DNA of 64,000 bases from Thuidium tamariscinum (lineage: Eukaryota > Streptophyta > Bryopsida > Hypnales > Thuidiaceae), in assembly GCA_947034885.2 (NCBI GenBank), contig OX344751.2, forward strand, positions 9,486,001 through 9,550,000, in the 5' to 3' direction. Shown in pieces: positions 22,103 to 35,700 of this stretch; position 1 is the first letter of the stretch; each line of letters starts with the position of its first letter. The position numbers were made by a program, and so were the translations under genes. Below the pieces are notes generated by a model, which was not told the DNA's origin, did not search any database, and was given only the letters and a program-made list of their open reading frames with translations.

Positions 22103-23370
22103 CCTAGACTTGTCACAATTCCATATTTGATGGGGAAGGTATGTGTATTTTTGATATAAGAATGTTAAATTCTCATAGAAAGTCTTGATACAGTTTCAAG
22201 GTTCAATGCTTTAACTCTATTGACATCAGTAGGGCTTGTGGTTTTCTCATAGATAATTGAGGATGTCTATTTAGGAAACACCTAACCCAACCTCGTCCAA
22301 GAAGACCATTTTTGAAGGGTGTGACCCTTGTCTGTGTAAACTCATGAACTATTGACTTGAGTTACCCATATTTAAAGGAAAACCACGATTTTGCATTTCC
22401 AGAAGGTAAGACACTATTTTGCCTTCTTCTTGATTATTCAAAAACGCTTTCTTCCTTCTCTTCCTAGACAAGGTAGTTCCATACATGTGGCCTCTAAAAT
22501 TGCTAATAGGAATTCCATAACTTTTGGCTACAGTTTTCAGAGGCATCCTGTCATCTACATCTTCTATAGCCTATTGTAATTGCATACTCGTCCAATTCCC
22601 ATTCTTCTTATTCTTCTTGTGAGCTCTCTTTGGAATTGAAGGAGGAGGGTCATTTTTTACCTTTGCACTAGGAGAATATTGTTTGTAGCGTTGATTGTGG
22701 AACAAAAATGTTTCTTCTCCCTCTAATAAAAGATCTTGGTAACCGTCCAAAATGGAACGTTGATCTATTGTCCGATCTTGGTCACATTGCTCGTGATCCT
22801 TGTCCACCTCTACTCTAGAGCTCTTGAATATCGTACTTGTATTTCTAGTTCCTTGCTCTAATTGAGATGATTCTCCATGTTGTTGTTTTTTGCTATTGGA
22901 TGGTGCCTTCGTGACATTTATTGCTTCCTTGTGTTCGGGACTATCAACAACCTTGTCATTAGCTTGGATTCCCTCTGTTGCCAATAATTTGGATGCTACT
23001 GTGCTATGCTTCAGTGGACTGTTCCAATACGTACTCATAGTAATGGGTCTTTTGATTTGTTGATGGTGTCCAATTGCAGAGCCTCGACCGACCACCGTAC
23101 ACCCTTTGTCAAGTAGATAAGATGTATTGCACTCATTTGCGTCAGCATCTTCTACCAAGTTGGTAGACAATACATTCTTCGATTCAAGCTCCTCTATGGT
23201 TGCAAAGTCAAAACCATCTGGAACGTCTTCATCGTTCGTTTCTTCCTTCACTGAAATATCTAACTCATCAAAGTCGCTTGCACTCGATCTCCAACTGCGA
23301 GGTTTGTGAAACTTGTTGTCACTATTCTCCTCCCTCCTAAGTTGTCAAAGTCCTCGTCAGAGTTACCCAT
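22103..23370 (-). pseudogene. N-terminal half of pogo-like transposase, split by hAT insertion
   Basis: From ATG 23370 the frame begins with an acidic N-terminus, has one apparent frameshift near 23335, then stays open for more than 200 codons (23251-22571). Next, RMPLKTVAKSYGIPISNFRG is a psq/CENP-B-type helix-turn-helix, and RCFLNRHPQLSMRKPQAL is the second helix-turn-helix. Near the junction, in a shifted frame, IWNCDKSRAQG carries the first catalytic Asp and runs directly into GVRGGGGLVIAKK across the hAT element at 5936. Stop codons (22571 and after 22260) and frameshifts show that the gene is dead. The split halves fit one gene interrupted by one insertion. Confidence 0.85.
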
Positions 23371-23409
23371 CTTGTTGCTAGATTATTACTATACGTTCTA
23401 AGCAATTAT

Positions 23410-24142
23410 GGGTGATTGCACGAAACACCTGTACTATTTGTTGCGTTTTACAACAGTACTCCTGACTTTTTCTGGAGTACTATTTAATTAGAAAAATAAT
23501 TTTTAAATTTTTAAGAAAATATGACTTATGTATACACCTTTAAGACAAAGGTACCTACAAAAGGAATTGTATAGGAAAATTTTCTAAGTAGGAGAACTGG
23601 AAAAGTGCTAAACCTCAAGAAAATACATACCTTCATGTTTTAATTAGGGAAAAATAGTAAAAATAAGTAAATAAAAAAAATAAAAAGTGGCCATTTGGAA
23701 CAACTTTATAAAGATGGTCATTCACCAAAGAACCTACCAAAATAATATTTTATATGTTTCAAAATACAAGCAGAATGAAGCTCTCTTTGTAGACCTCCAC
23801 ATGACATAAAATTAATTATTTTTGAAAATAATTTTGTGGAAAGCTATAAGTCTATTAGAAGACCATCTCATCTAAATTTCATCTCAAAATCATAAAAAAA
23901 AGGTATTCCATAGTACTAAAAACCTCCAAATTGTCATATGTGACATTCAATCACTAGTACTATTTTTATATCAAACTATTTTTGAAAATTATCAAAAATT
24001 CACGTAAGCTGTATGATAGTTATGAGTACCTTCCCTAGAAATCTTGAGTCATTTGGAGCAAAAATGCAAAAGTTATGGTCAAAAAACAGATCAGCGTGAG
24101 ACGTGTGACGGAAAATAGTACAAGTGTTTCATGCAATTGCCC
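23410..24142. mobile_element. Non-autonomous inverted-repeat element, about 730 bp, copy 1
   Basis: The left end reads GGGTGATTGCACGAAACAC and the right end, reverse-complemented, reads GGGCAATTGCATGAAACAC. TTAT lies immediately outside both ends and may be the target duplication. Length and ends match the copy at 25911-26649. The interior is AT-rich without a transposase. The superfamily is not assigned. Confidence 0.72.
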
Positions 24143-24859
24143 TTATTTTGATGAGAAAGGAAGTAAAGCCTATTGATTTGGAGCATTTGTTGGAAATAAC
24201 TATCTACTACAATTGGTATGATAGATCTAACAACCACTCTCTATTTTGCAATTATAGAATGACTCAAGGGAAAACAAACAAACATGTTGCACAGTCGATT
24301 CTTCACTTGACAATCTCAAATTACAACTACTTCAACTCTAGTAGCCTAGAAACTTTTTCTGCACTCATTCATATTCATCTTTGAGTGAAGAATGTATGGA
24401 CAAAAATATTGGAGGACTTGTTGTAAAATGATGAATTGTTAAGATTCTTTAATTTTAAAATCGGCTCATTAAGTCTTAAAACCGGACTATTGAACATGCT
24501 AATTCAAATGGTGCTTGTTTGTAAAAGCACTCTTTACTATGCCCAATTCGTCTTGTACTGCACCTATTTATGTTCTTTATGATTTGTTGATTTGACAATG
24601 CTGCTTTTGTTTGTTGTTTCCTAAATTCTAATTTAAGTCCATTGTAGTTTTCAAAATAAACGTACTTGGCCCTTAATGAGTTCTCTCCAAATGCACTAAT
24701 CAACATCTCCAAAATTTGAAATGGCGCTTCCAATAACCAATAAACTTTATGTGGACATGAAGGTACCATTTCAAAACCATGTAGAGTTAGTTATAGAGTT
24801 CTTTATAGGGACGCTTCTAAATAGATAGTTGCAATTTGAGCCTGCTACCATACTGTAAG
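24143..24859. other. AT-rich spacer, no gene seen
   Basis: Short frames only (for example 24476-24769, minus), with no recognisable domain. It lies between a 730-bp element and the left edge of the segmental duplication. Confidence 0.5.
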
Positions 24860-25910
24860 CAACCGCCTCTAACTTATTGATGATCAATCGATAAGGTACT
24901 ATTTACCCCATGTTCATTGTGATATCCAAGGAGAGAAGATTTTTTTTAGGCATGATTTTTTTGCTAGTTGCCAACAAACAAAAGATGTAGGCTTTTTTTT
25001 GAAGAATTTTTTATTTATTTCAATCAAAATAGCTAGATTTTTACTATTTTCTTAAGACTAATAGTGAAATCATTAAGGGAGAATTGAACCTACAAAGATG
25101 CTTTGAATTTTCTCACTAATTTTAATTCTAATTTAATGGGTATGAAGGTAGTTACATCCTCATTATAACTTCCACATAGGATTGCATGTAGCTACTTGGC
25201 TTATAGATATTTGTGGGAGGCATGTGCTCCATCCTTCATGATGGAGCCATCATGAGATTTTTGAGATGGATTAGATAATGATGACAAAAATTTGAATTCA
25301 TTGTGCAATTCTTGGCCCAATTAATGAATTGAGAAGGTTCTTTCTACCCAAATAGTTATGAGATCATTGAAATGGATTGGATAATGATGATTAATTTTTG
25401 AATTCATCATGCAATTCTTTGCCTTATTAGTGAATTGAGTTGGTTCTTCCCACCCAATCTTTGCATTACAAAGCAACCTTTTTTGAGGTTCAATTTTCCC
25501 CTAATGTTTATTTAGATATCATCTACTTTTGATATAGATATCATCCAAGTTTAGTATGACACAAACTTGTATTTAAGGAATAATTAGCTACTTCTTCAAT
25601 ATGATAAAAAGAAAAAACCATTGAAGGCAAGAATGTTGCCATCTATGTAGTAGAATGTTATTTTGTAAATCTAATGAGGGAGGAATGCAACATAGATGCA
25701 GCATGCAATTTTTGTTTAAAGCTAGCAAGTATAAGATTTAAAGATCACTGAATTAAAATGAAGGAATCAAGTTTATGGACAAATAAAGTCTTCTCAAATG
25801 CACTAGTGATTCAAAACCGCCATCATCACTCTGTATACGTTTCCGAAATTTTAATATCTAAGTACCTAAAAAAACAATTTTAGAACCTCTACCAAAAAAA
25901 ATATGGCCCA

Positions 25911-26649
25911 GGGGTGACTGCAAGAAACACTTGTCCTATTTTTTGTCCCCTTGACCTCCAACAAGTAGTTTTTTGCTTGTAACTTTTGCATCTTTTTTCC
26001 TATCAACTTGAAATTTGGAATGAAGGTGCAAACAAAAGTTTTGTATGTTGTGTAATTTTTTCAATTTAAAAAAAATTAGTTTACTATTTTTGAACTGCCC
26101 CCAATTGGCTGTCTACCTCGGCCATTTGGGGGGATTTTAGTCCTATTATGGACTCAAAAATCCGAATTTGAAGCCACAAATTGGACAAGTTGGAGTTCTA
26201 CTAACATTTCAAGGATTGACGGTGAGTTTTTATAAAAATAGTAAAATGTCTATTGTCCACATGGGGTCAAAGTGACCTTCCTTTGCACAAACTCTACGAA
26301 GAGGGAAAAACTTTTTTAGAGGAATTTTTTCTTGCAATGTGTGCACAATTTTAAAATAATTTTTTGATTTTTTTTGAATTATTAAAAATAAAATGGTCTA
26401 CAGACCCTTTTTCTGCTATTTCCTGCTCCCCGTGGCCTATGAAGTACTTGTAGTAGTCTATAGTACTGCATAATATTGCATAATACTACACTGACAACCC
26501 AGATCTGCAAGTGCCCCAAATCAACGGTTGAGATTTGTAGGCGTGCGTCAGATGCGTTGTTTCGTCAGGATCGCGTAGTACTGCTAGTACTATGCCAAAA
26601 AATAGCATTTTGAGCCAAAAACGTGAAGTGTTTCTTGCAATCACCCCCC
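25911..26649. mobile_element. Non-autonomous inverted-repeat element, copy 2, only in duplication unit A
   Basis: Ends GGGGTGACTGCAAGAAACAC and, reverse-complemented, GGGGGTGATTGCAAGAAACAC match copy 1 at 23410-24142. At the paralogous place in unit B (about 37250-37265) the flanks are joined without the insert: ACCAAAAAAAATTGGCCCC followed by TTTGTAAC. The exact target duplication is obscured by the run of C. Confidence 0.8.
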
Positions 26650-28460
26650 TTTATAAGTATTGCATGTGGTATCCAAAAGCCGCATTCTTTTGTACATTGG
26701 ACCTCCAATTTCCAACAAAAAAACATAAAATATGATTTGTCTAATAGTAGTAAAAAGGCACAATAGTCAAAAGAGGTAGTACCCACCTAAATACATTGGG
26801 CAATGAATAAAGTTAGACAATCTATCTTTAGAAATGCCTCAATTGATTTGATTGTTCAATTCATGGAAAATGTATACAAGAGACTAAAGATATGTTTGCA
26901 CTTCATGTTAAAAAGTGTTGCTACTTAGGGTCTTTGAAGAACAAATCTAGACCTACTTTTGAACATGATTGCCATTGCAAACATCACCCCTAACACCACA
27001 TGCAAATATATCTAAATTAATTAATCCAATGAAGACGTTGGGGACATTAGTATTCAATGAATGGCAAAGCATTTTCTTGTTTGGAAGAGAAGAAAAATCT
27101 TTCATCTTTGCAATATGTATGGAAAGGAGATGGTTTTCTATAGTAGGTTGACCCTTAGTGTGTGATTCTAGTTTTGTCTTTTGCACATGATGCACATAGT
27201 GATAGAATCTCTCATTTCCATAGAGCCCAATTGATTCTTTTTGGGGTTAAATTAGTTGCACAAAAAAATTATGAATTCTCAAAGAATAGTATGCAAATGC
27301 TTAGAAATGTAGCAAAATTATGAACATGATTATGAATCTTCAAATTGAATTGATTTAGAAAAAGATTCACTATTGAATTTATAAAAATTTCCAAAGCTTG
27401 GGTGGTTTGGATGTAAAGAGTCAAAAAATTATCAAATAGGGAATTTTAGCCAATGAGGTGGAGGCATTCTTTTTTAACTCTTTTTGGTATGTAACTAGCA
27501 ACAACCACTTAAATACACATCTTGTACTTGGATTTGAACCTTTTTTCAATTTTTTTCCTATTGTGTGTCTTGTCTTGTGTTCTTTTAGTGTACTATGTTG
27601 ATTCTATAATTTTGGCTTCAAATTTGTGACAAATAAGTTCCATTTATTTCATAATTTATGAAATTCAAGAATGAAGTGGTCATTATTCCAAGAGCATTTT
27701 CTCACTCATTATTGGTTTAAATATATAAGACTTGTTTCCATGCATATGGAAATTAGTTACCTTAAGAATGAGCATATGATGCCAACTTTATAAAATATGA
27801 TGTGTTTAAGGGAGGCCATCAAAGCACAATTTTAATTACGTCCAAATATGGATTTTCTTTAAGTAACCTTTACTTAAAAAAAATTATAATCTTACAATCT
27901 ATAACTTGAATTGAAACCAAAATTTCTAGAGATAGTAAGGACTTGGCTTTTTACAAGATCCTTCAATTAATTTTGCCTAAAAATGATTCATCCCCCTTGT
28001 AGCTTCAACTCTTCATAATTTACAAAATTGAGATGCAAAACACCTTGAAAGTTGTTAGAAATTTTATGGGTTAAAGTGGTCAGAACTGCCCTTATACTAT
28101 TTTTGGTGGTGTTTTGGTTTGGCGTATGCAAACTAAAGTAGAAGTATCCATAATCAATCACTTAAACAATTTTCAAGTAGATCATCAGCAATATGAGGCA
28201 AATAAAAAAAATTCCATGTAGGAAGATAGGAAATATGGAGATTGCAAATTTTTCAAATTTTTATTCCCAAAATTGAAATTACTGTGAGTTTTGGGAGCCA
28301 AAAAGTTGTCCACACTAATAGCCAATATTTAGACTTTCCAATCATGATCATAGAATAGGTACTTTCCCACTCACTTCTTCCTACTTCTTGCTCACTACTT
28401 TGGGACATGTGACATGATCTTATTGGACCTAATCTTGAAAAGGAGGAAAAAACACAATTT
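26650..28460. other. Non-coding part of duplication unit A
   Basis: AT-rich DNA that matches about 37265-39230 of unit B. The open frames here are short and not conserved in frame between the units, so no gene is called. Confidence 0.55.
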
Positions 28461-29436
28461 AAACTTTGATTGGAAATATATTCTAGCCTTGCTTGGAAAT
28501 AGGTTCCTCTACCTTAGCGCCAAAACGACACGCCGCCAAAAACTGAAAATACCCCGCCCTTTGTCGATCGGCGGCGCGGTGTGAACAAGGATCCAGGGCA
28601 CGAACCTTGACTGCCGCGTGGCCACCTCCACCTTCAACTCTCGAACAATGAAGGTACAACCTGCGTATGGAATTTCCGCACCCATTCCCAGCATTAAATT
28701 GCATGGCGGCAGAGAGTGTTATCCTTCACTCTCCACAGAAATTGTCTGATTTCCGTCTCTCAGAATTTGTCATTGCCTTAACGAGCTGCAAGGATTTGAG
28801 TCACACGTACGGTAGCTCACGACCACATTGATGTAAGAACTCCCCACTCTGTGGCTTTCAATTTTTTCATGAACTTGAGTAGCCAGTGCTCCATGAAGGT
28901 CCGATCGATCTCCAGTGAATTTGGGTGCGACATTGCATTGTCAGGCTCTGTTTAGAAGTTTCATTCTTAAACTCTGATTTGGCTTTTAGTGGGGGAGGAT
29001 TTGCTTGTGACAGGGACTGGTGATCGACAGGCTGCATTGCGTGATTCGGTTTCCAGTTGGTTTTCTTGAAATGGAGGTAGGAGACTGGGTTTTGCTCCGT
29101 TTCCAATTTTGCATTTCTGTTTCGTAACGGAGTCGTGTGTGTGCTCATCGTGTGTAAGGTGATAGTCGAAAGGATGAGTGGACTCCTCGCAGTCGTGTGT
29201 AGTTTTCCCGCTTCCAGATTTAGCAGAAACATGATCTGCTGTGGAGTCTTTTTTCATGTTCATTGTGTCTATGTCGTAGATGATTCATTGTTAGGACTTC
29301 AGTTGCAATGCATGTTGTAGATGATCCATCGATCGGGTGCTGGAGGATTCATTGAGCTTCTGAGTCGATTCATGGAGATTCTTCCTTCACCTTCCTCTCC
29401 TGTACAGACGACCTATTTTCTGTGACGTTCTCTAAA
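28460..29436 (+). promoter_or_regulatory. Upstream region of dioxygenase copy A
   Basis: GC-richer than the surroundings and conserved with 39270-40230 in unit B. Minus-strand frames here (28483-28704 and others) are not kept in register between the copies, which argues for untranslated or promoter sequence. No TATA box is clear enough to place. Confidence 0.45.
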
Positions 29437-29585
29437 ATGATATCCAGCGCATTAGCTACACCTGTCACACATTCAAAAGTCGAGACGCTAAGATCAACGA
29501 TGTCTGAGTGTAGGTCCCCAGTTCCATTGCTATGTTCGATTCGAAGCTTGCTTGCTGACCATGTTGGCTGGTATTAATATTGCAG

Positions 29586-32500
29586 ATAGAAAACGCGGAA
29601 AACAATGGCAATGAAGATGAATTGAAAGCCAAAAGGCGAGTATTTTTTGACACTCTCCTGGCCGCAACGAGAGAGACTCCCTCGGAAAGAAAACCTTTCG
29701 CCACTAATGGAACAATTGACGGTTGCCTTCTTCAATCCCTCGTCGTTGAGGGTCTCCCGGCCGAGTTAAGTCTCCCTCTCTGTCCTCGCGGCGGTGCAGC
29801 TCTACGCAGCGTCTGCAATCAGGCTCCGCACGGGCAAGGCTTGCACACAGTGCTCGACCCCACCGTTCGAAGAGCTTGGCAACTGGACGCCTCCAAGGTG
29901 AGCTTCTCGAACGACTCCCGTTTCGTCACACGCATCCAAGACATTGCTACCCGCGCATTGAAGGAGTTGGAGCCCGAGAGTAGCCTCCCAGTCGAAGCGC
30001 ATCTGTACAAGGTGCTTTTTTACGAGACTGGTGGGCATTTCAAGGCGCATCGTGATACGGAGAAGGAGCCTGGGATGTTCGGGACTTTGGTTGTGCAGTT
30101 GCCGACTTATGGGGGGTTCCAAGGTGGTGAGCTCGTTGTCAGTCACAGAGGAGAAAGCAAGGTCTTTATCTGTACCGAGGAAGCCTCAACGAAAATTTAC
30201 TACACTGTGTTCTTTGCGGACTGTGAGCACTCACTGGAGCCCGTGAGAAGAGGGAGTCGGCTATGTTTGAGTTTCAACTTGGTTCGACGGAATGCAGGGA
30301 GTGTGGTGCGAGAGCGTAATTTTGAGACTCCCTTGTTCCGAAAGGTCGAAGATGTGTTGCGTCCCTGGTTGGAGGAAGTCGAGAAGGAGGATTCGAATTC
30401 GAAGCTGTATCCTTCCCTCCTGGCCGTCCCCCTCCAGCACAAGTACACGCCACCAAATCTGTCTTTCGGTGGACTGAAGGGCGAAGACGCGGACTTGTGC
30501 GAGGTGCTTGTGAATTGCTTAGAGCGACGCATGGACGTTCATCTGTGCCTCTTGACGAAGAGAGAATTGGGCACACCTGCAGGTACGGATTTGGGACAGA
30601 ACTCATATTTTTTCCTTAACGTGCTTCTCCAAGATTTAGTTTTCATTTGACCTTCTTTCCATGTGATGTGGTTTATTCTAGATATCAAGATTCCAACGTG
30701 AAGTAGTGTCTTTCTTAATCATACAGTACAGTGGATGCTTCAGTAATCATGCCCGTGAACTTTGATTTGAGTCAAGTGTGTATGTAAACACTATCTGTTG
30801 ACATTTCATTTCATTTTAGCTTAACGTAGAATCAGTGTGCAAAAATTTTAGGCGATACAAGTTTCTAAATTGTTGTATCGAAAGGTTACAAGTTCACCTG
30901 TATGGTGAATGTCACCTCTCCCTTGTTGTTTAGTGAATGGTAGTGGTGAGTAAAGGTCCAAGGATTTTTGTCCTGAATTTCGTGCAAAATTATGTATATA
31001 TCTTCAGAGTTTGGAGAGTTTCCGCGTGGGAGAGTCAGGGCACCGTGGACAGACGGGGCGTTCGGGATGGATGATGTCTACGATAAGGAAATAGGCACAT
31101 CCGTTTGGATTGGTGTCGACGATCAGAAACTCCCAATTTATCCTTGGTACGTTGACCGTAAGACAGAGGTTGTTCTCGGCAGTGACGAAAAGCCGTTCTA
31201 TAAAAACCCAGATGAATTCGAGTACGAGGGCTGGACGGGAAACGAAGGTCCCACCCTTGATTACTTCTACCACCGAGCTCTGGTAGCGATTTGGCCCAAA
31301 AGCAAAGCAGTTGCGACCGTCACAGAATCTCGATGTCCTAACAACCTGTACTTCGCTGCTGAAGTTCCAGAAGATGCCGAGGTGTTGAGTTTGCTGAGCA
31401 TGGTGGAGCGTCTGCACAAAGAGAAAGACCGACATGCTCCTTTAGTGCTGCGTCAATTGTTAGCGCATTGTGAGAAGAAATATGAAGGAATTTGGAAAAC
31501 CCAGGACCTTGATTCAAAGAAGGCAAGTTGCGTCAGTTCTCGATTGTTGGACATGTGTGTCGTGGTTGGCGATTTGACAGACACCCTGAGGGTCCTCAAG
31601 TTGCATTCGGAGGTCTTTCAAGTGGAGAAGTATTATTCGGATGGGCGTCGTCCTCGTCAAGTCCCGTGGTTCATTGGTCTGCGAAACCAGTTCGAGTGTA
31701 AGTCCATTGCGGGTGCTGTGCATTCCCATGGTTGGGCAGCTTGCGGAGAGTCCGTGTTACTGTTACTGCAGAAGGATAGCCTCAAAGAAGGGGGAGAATA
31801 CTATGCGCTGCTTGCTGTGGAGCTTCAGCAGTTGGGGCACCCGGACGAAGCACTGTTGATCGCTACGAAGACAATGAAGCTGGTGTTGGGTTCGGAGAGA
31901 GCTGAATGCCATTCACAGCTTCTATCCTCTGTGGTGAAGATGCTGTGTATGTCCGAGAAGTGCCTACAGGAGCTCAGCATGGAGTTTACACTGTGGTTGG
32001 CAGTAATGGATATCACTTGGAATATCCAAGTGTTAAACGAATTGTCCACGACAATGTTGAAGGGATCAGTGGATGAGCAGAGGATTGCAGTGAAACAGGA
32101 TTCGGGTATTTTTCGCTTGTTTTCTGGGTTCTTTGATATACTCATTGCACGAGACTTCCTCACCCCTGTGCCAGAGGGTCTTATTGTAGGTCTAGTGCAC
32201 AGGTTCATTTCGCTTGGTGACAGCAAGGTCACCGACAGTCTTATGCGACCGCTACTGCGTCAAGCGGACCTTCACCCAGAGCAGCCCTGTCTGAAGGAGT
32301 TGCTGGCTTCAGATCTTCTGTGGAATGCATTGGTGGTTGACGCGCGAGGCAAGGACACTTTGAGAGCTCTTTTGGAAGCCCGTCTTGCATGGCTGGCGAG
32401 TTCTCCAAAGCCAGAGTTCAATTGGTGTCAGCCCTTTGCGCAGCTTCCACAGCACCCAACCATTGAAGAATTCCTGAGGGGCCCTGAGAGAAGTTTAACC

Positions 32501-32776
32501 TACCAGGGTTTGAGGAGTCTCCCTGAGGCAAGAAAACTTGCTCTCTTATTTGATGGTCAGTACCGTAATGGTTATTGTGCTACTGGAACCGAGGGCGGGC
32601 GGGGTGCCGGAGCGTACTGCGTGATTGAGAAGTCCCGCGCTGCTTTTATATTCGTTTTGGATCATTGGGCGCTAGAGCAAACAGAAAAGAAGAAATTGGA
32701 AGAGAAACGTCAGATTCTCCTGGAACTGTGTGATGGATCAGGAACAACATCAAAACAAGAGAGTGAAAGAGCATGA
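29586..32776 (+). CDS. 2-oxoglutarate/Fe(II) dioxygenase with long C-terminal region, copy A
   Basis: Two main exons are visible, 29586-30582 (acceptor TATTGCAG, donor CAG|GTACGG) and 31008-32776 (acceptor TATCTTCAG). They join in phase to about 920 residues, and at least one 5' exon is needed. ATG 29437 (MISSALATPV) is conserved in copy B, but its splice is unresolved. Numbered from 29580, the dioxygenase core has H157-x-D159 in AHRDTE and distal H217 with R227 in CEHSLEPVRRGSR, the iron and 2-oxoglutarate ligands of the prolyl-4-hydroxylase-like fold. The second exon, about 590 residues, begins EFGEFPRG, has a WxGVDDQKLPIYPW-like start and helical repeats, and is unrecognised. Hydroxylation of a protein is the family expectation; the substrate is unknown. 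The tail is shortened relative to copy B by a 2-nt deletion. Confidence 0.88.
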
Positions 32777-35700
32777 TGAAATACAAGCTGCCGAAGAAGC
32801 TGGAGTAAAAAGACGGAGAGTAAATGAAGAAAAGGAGTGAAAATCAAGCTGCAGAAGAAGTTGAAGAAGCCTCGCGGTCTCGGGGCTCCAAGTAATCCTC
32901 TGAATCTCTGTTAATGCACCTGTACAATACAGCACTGATATCTTCTGTCTGGAAAACTTGCCTTGGTGCGAGACTTACTTGATACCTTCCCGCTATTTTG
33001 ATATGAATACCGGTACTCACAGCTATCCTTACGGAGTTAATGAGACTCGTTTTGTGTAGATACGATAATGTCATCTCGAACCTGTGGATCATTTTCTTGA
33101 ATCTGAGACCTACGTTGATGAAGGAGCTGGCAGTTAGTACTTTGCAGAAATGCCAGTTATAGGTTTTGGTTTTGTTTGTGGTTATATGAGGTACGTATAT
33201 GCTATATTAATTAGTAGATGTACTGTACTTCAGAAGTACTGAAAAGTAGCAAGTTTGGATGCAACCACCTGCACATTTTCTTCCCACGTTGAGGATTTTT
33301 GTCGTTGGCGTGAACTTCAGATTCTTGGTGGTTTGGGAATTTTCAGTTGCAGTTTCGCTCTCATTGTGAGGATGAGCTTGAAGGAACTCTTGCTGTCGGG
33401 GCACCTTGTTACTGTCGAGATAAGTGGGTTTTCTTCGAGTTAAGAAGAGACCTTTCTAGAATTAGGCAATGACGCTATGATAACGGCAATTCCCGTGACG
33501 GCAGGTTTCACTGTGGGTATCAATGTACGGGGAGATCCGACGGCTAATAGAAAATCAGCCGAATGAAATCCTTGAATTACCGATTTAATTTTTTCATTTT
33601 AGGTCGTATAACCAAATGAAAAATTAGGAGTATAGGAAATGAATTGTCTAGGAAAGTGAAATGACGGCTTTTCATCCGTCCATCATTTAGTAGAAGTGGA
33701 TTTCAACTGCCCTATAAATGTACCTATCGGTTCTTAGTTGGAGAACCCTAGGATATATTCAACTTTAAGAAAAATAAATGTTCATCAATAGTGTCACATG
33801 GACTCTTAGGCCTCTATTGTGGAATGAACATGAAGGAGAAGATAAGCTCTTTATACAAGTGGGTGGTAGGAAGTAAAACAATTTATATGGGATATGTAAA
33901 GTAGTATTAAGAGAAGCTCAATCACTCATAGTGAAGTAAAAAGCAGGAATGTGTTCAAAGTAAAATTTCAGACCTCATTTCAACATAGTAGAATAATTTT
34001 TTCTAAAAAACTTTGTGAATTAAGCTAAGTTTTATCTTGAAAAAACCGTTTGAGGTTTTGAGACTTCAACTAAAAGTTATGGACAAAAATAAAAATGTGT
34101 CTTTGAAAATGTCTAAAAAATGTCCCTTCAATTTCCTCTTTGAAAATTGCCCAAAACTTCTAAAAGATTCATGACAAACAATGAGAATTGTTTTAAAAAG
34201 TCTTCTTTACTATTTGTTTTCAATGAAGTAACTCCTTCAAATTGCCATCAAAAAATCTCTTAACGGTAGGTCAAACGGTTGATTTATCTTAGCTTAATGG
34301 ATTGTAATTGAATTTTTTAGAATTTATAATGGATCATAATTTCATTTACTTACAGACTTAGCTATGTGGTTCTAGAATTAGCCAAAAAAATTCAACCTTT
34401 TTTGTCAACAAATTTATGCTAAACTCAGTGCCATCCAAGTATGATAATGTATAAAAAATTGCCTTGAACTTAGTATTTAAATTGTACTCTGTTTGTATAT
34501 TTTTTATTCCGAAATCTTTTAGAAACTTAAAGAAAATGACCGGAATGCTAAGAAGAAACAAGGCTTTTTATCGAATTAAATGACTACACTTAGACAACAT
34601 CCGAATGATAATGGTGAACTACCGAATGACATATAAAAAGAACGGCAAAAAACTGAGTCATCGTGTAAACTCCCCGTTCACTGCCAAGTTGGTATTCTAA
34701 ACCTAAAGATTACCACATATGTTTGTTACGAAAGTAGGCAGAACACGATTCTTCAAAATACTATTTTCACATACTAACGTAGGTGATATCCGCAACAAAC
34801 TAAGTGTCCAAATTCCTCTGACAAAACAGTGGAAGTGGTAAAAACTTCAGAGTGGAAAAGAACAAAAGAAGCTTGTTTTTTCCATGCATCTATACATAGT
34901 TCATGAATGTAGAATAATCGGCTGGATGCACATGCATCGGACATTATGCTGACTCTGATAAAAACCACATTTTAGTTGCGCCTGTAAGAAATAGCAAGTA
35001 AACAGAACCCATTGAGAAGCGAAGAAGCTGAGATGCAAAACATGTATTCTTAGGCAAAACCCAGCAACAATTGGATGTGTAGAGAGAAGACAGTAAGCGA
35101 GAAGTAGTTCTAAATTCGTTCCTAAGACCGTGTGTAAGAACAATGTTCCACCCTTGAAAGATTGACTGGTGGCTGTGGAAATTATGCATTTTGATAGCGT
35201 GTGACATCATCTACTTTAATTCAATAAGTCAAATATAATCATTGGAAGTTAAAGTGTTGTAGAAGATCTTCCCTTTCCACCCTTAATACCGAGGATGAAA
35301 AGTTGTACTTTTGTCCTACAAGGAAAGATTCTTTGTCATTCAAAGGGCACCAAACATTAATTTACAGTGGCATTCAAAAGCTAACTTCTAAGTGTTGAAC
35401 TCATTTGCAAAATTCATGATTTTGGAAAAATCATCATAAAATACTATTTGGAAGAATATTTTGGAATTGAGATGGAAATCTAGTTTGTGTGGTAAATTTT
35501 TTGTGTCAATTCAAGTTGTTTTGAATGTTTGGGAGCAATTCAAAGTTCAAAACCCTGCCATTTTTGGAATATAGTAAACTTTGACGGCTTGTTTCTTCTT
35601 CATATAGAGTTCATTTTCAATAAAACTTGTTGGAAAAGTTGCACATACTAGTCTACTTTGTGTGACTAAAGTTTCATGTCAATTCAATAAATAATGAGTG

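Larger units (their letters stand above)
24860..35210 (+). repeat. Segmental duplication, unit A
   Basis: Matches 36640-44540 in the same order and orientation. The left edge shares TACTATTTACCCCA followed by TTCATTGTGAT. The middle contains the dioxygenase gene, and the right edge shares GATATCCGCAACAA and GAAGCTGAGATGCAAAACATG. Spacing between paired points shrinks from about 11.8 kb to about 9.5 kb, so the units differ by insertions and deletions, including the 740-bp element at 25911-26649 found only here. Confidence 0.88.

Noticed and set aside
28483..28704. Minus-strand frame upstream of the dioxygenase, also seen near 39276-39491
   Set aside because: The two copies are out of register with each other, so the frame is not under coding selection. 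It is more likely promoter or 5' untranslated DNA.
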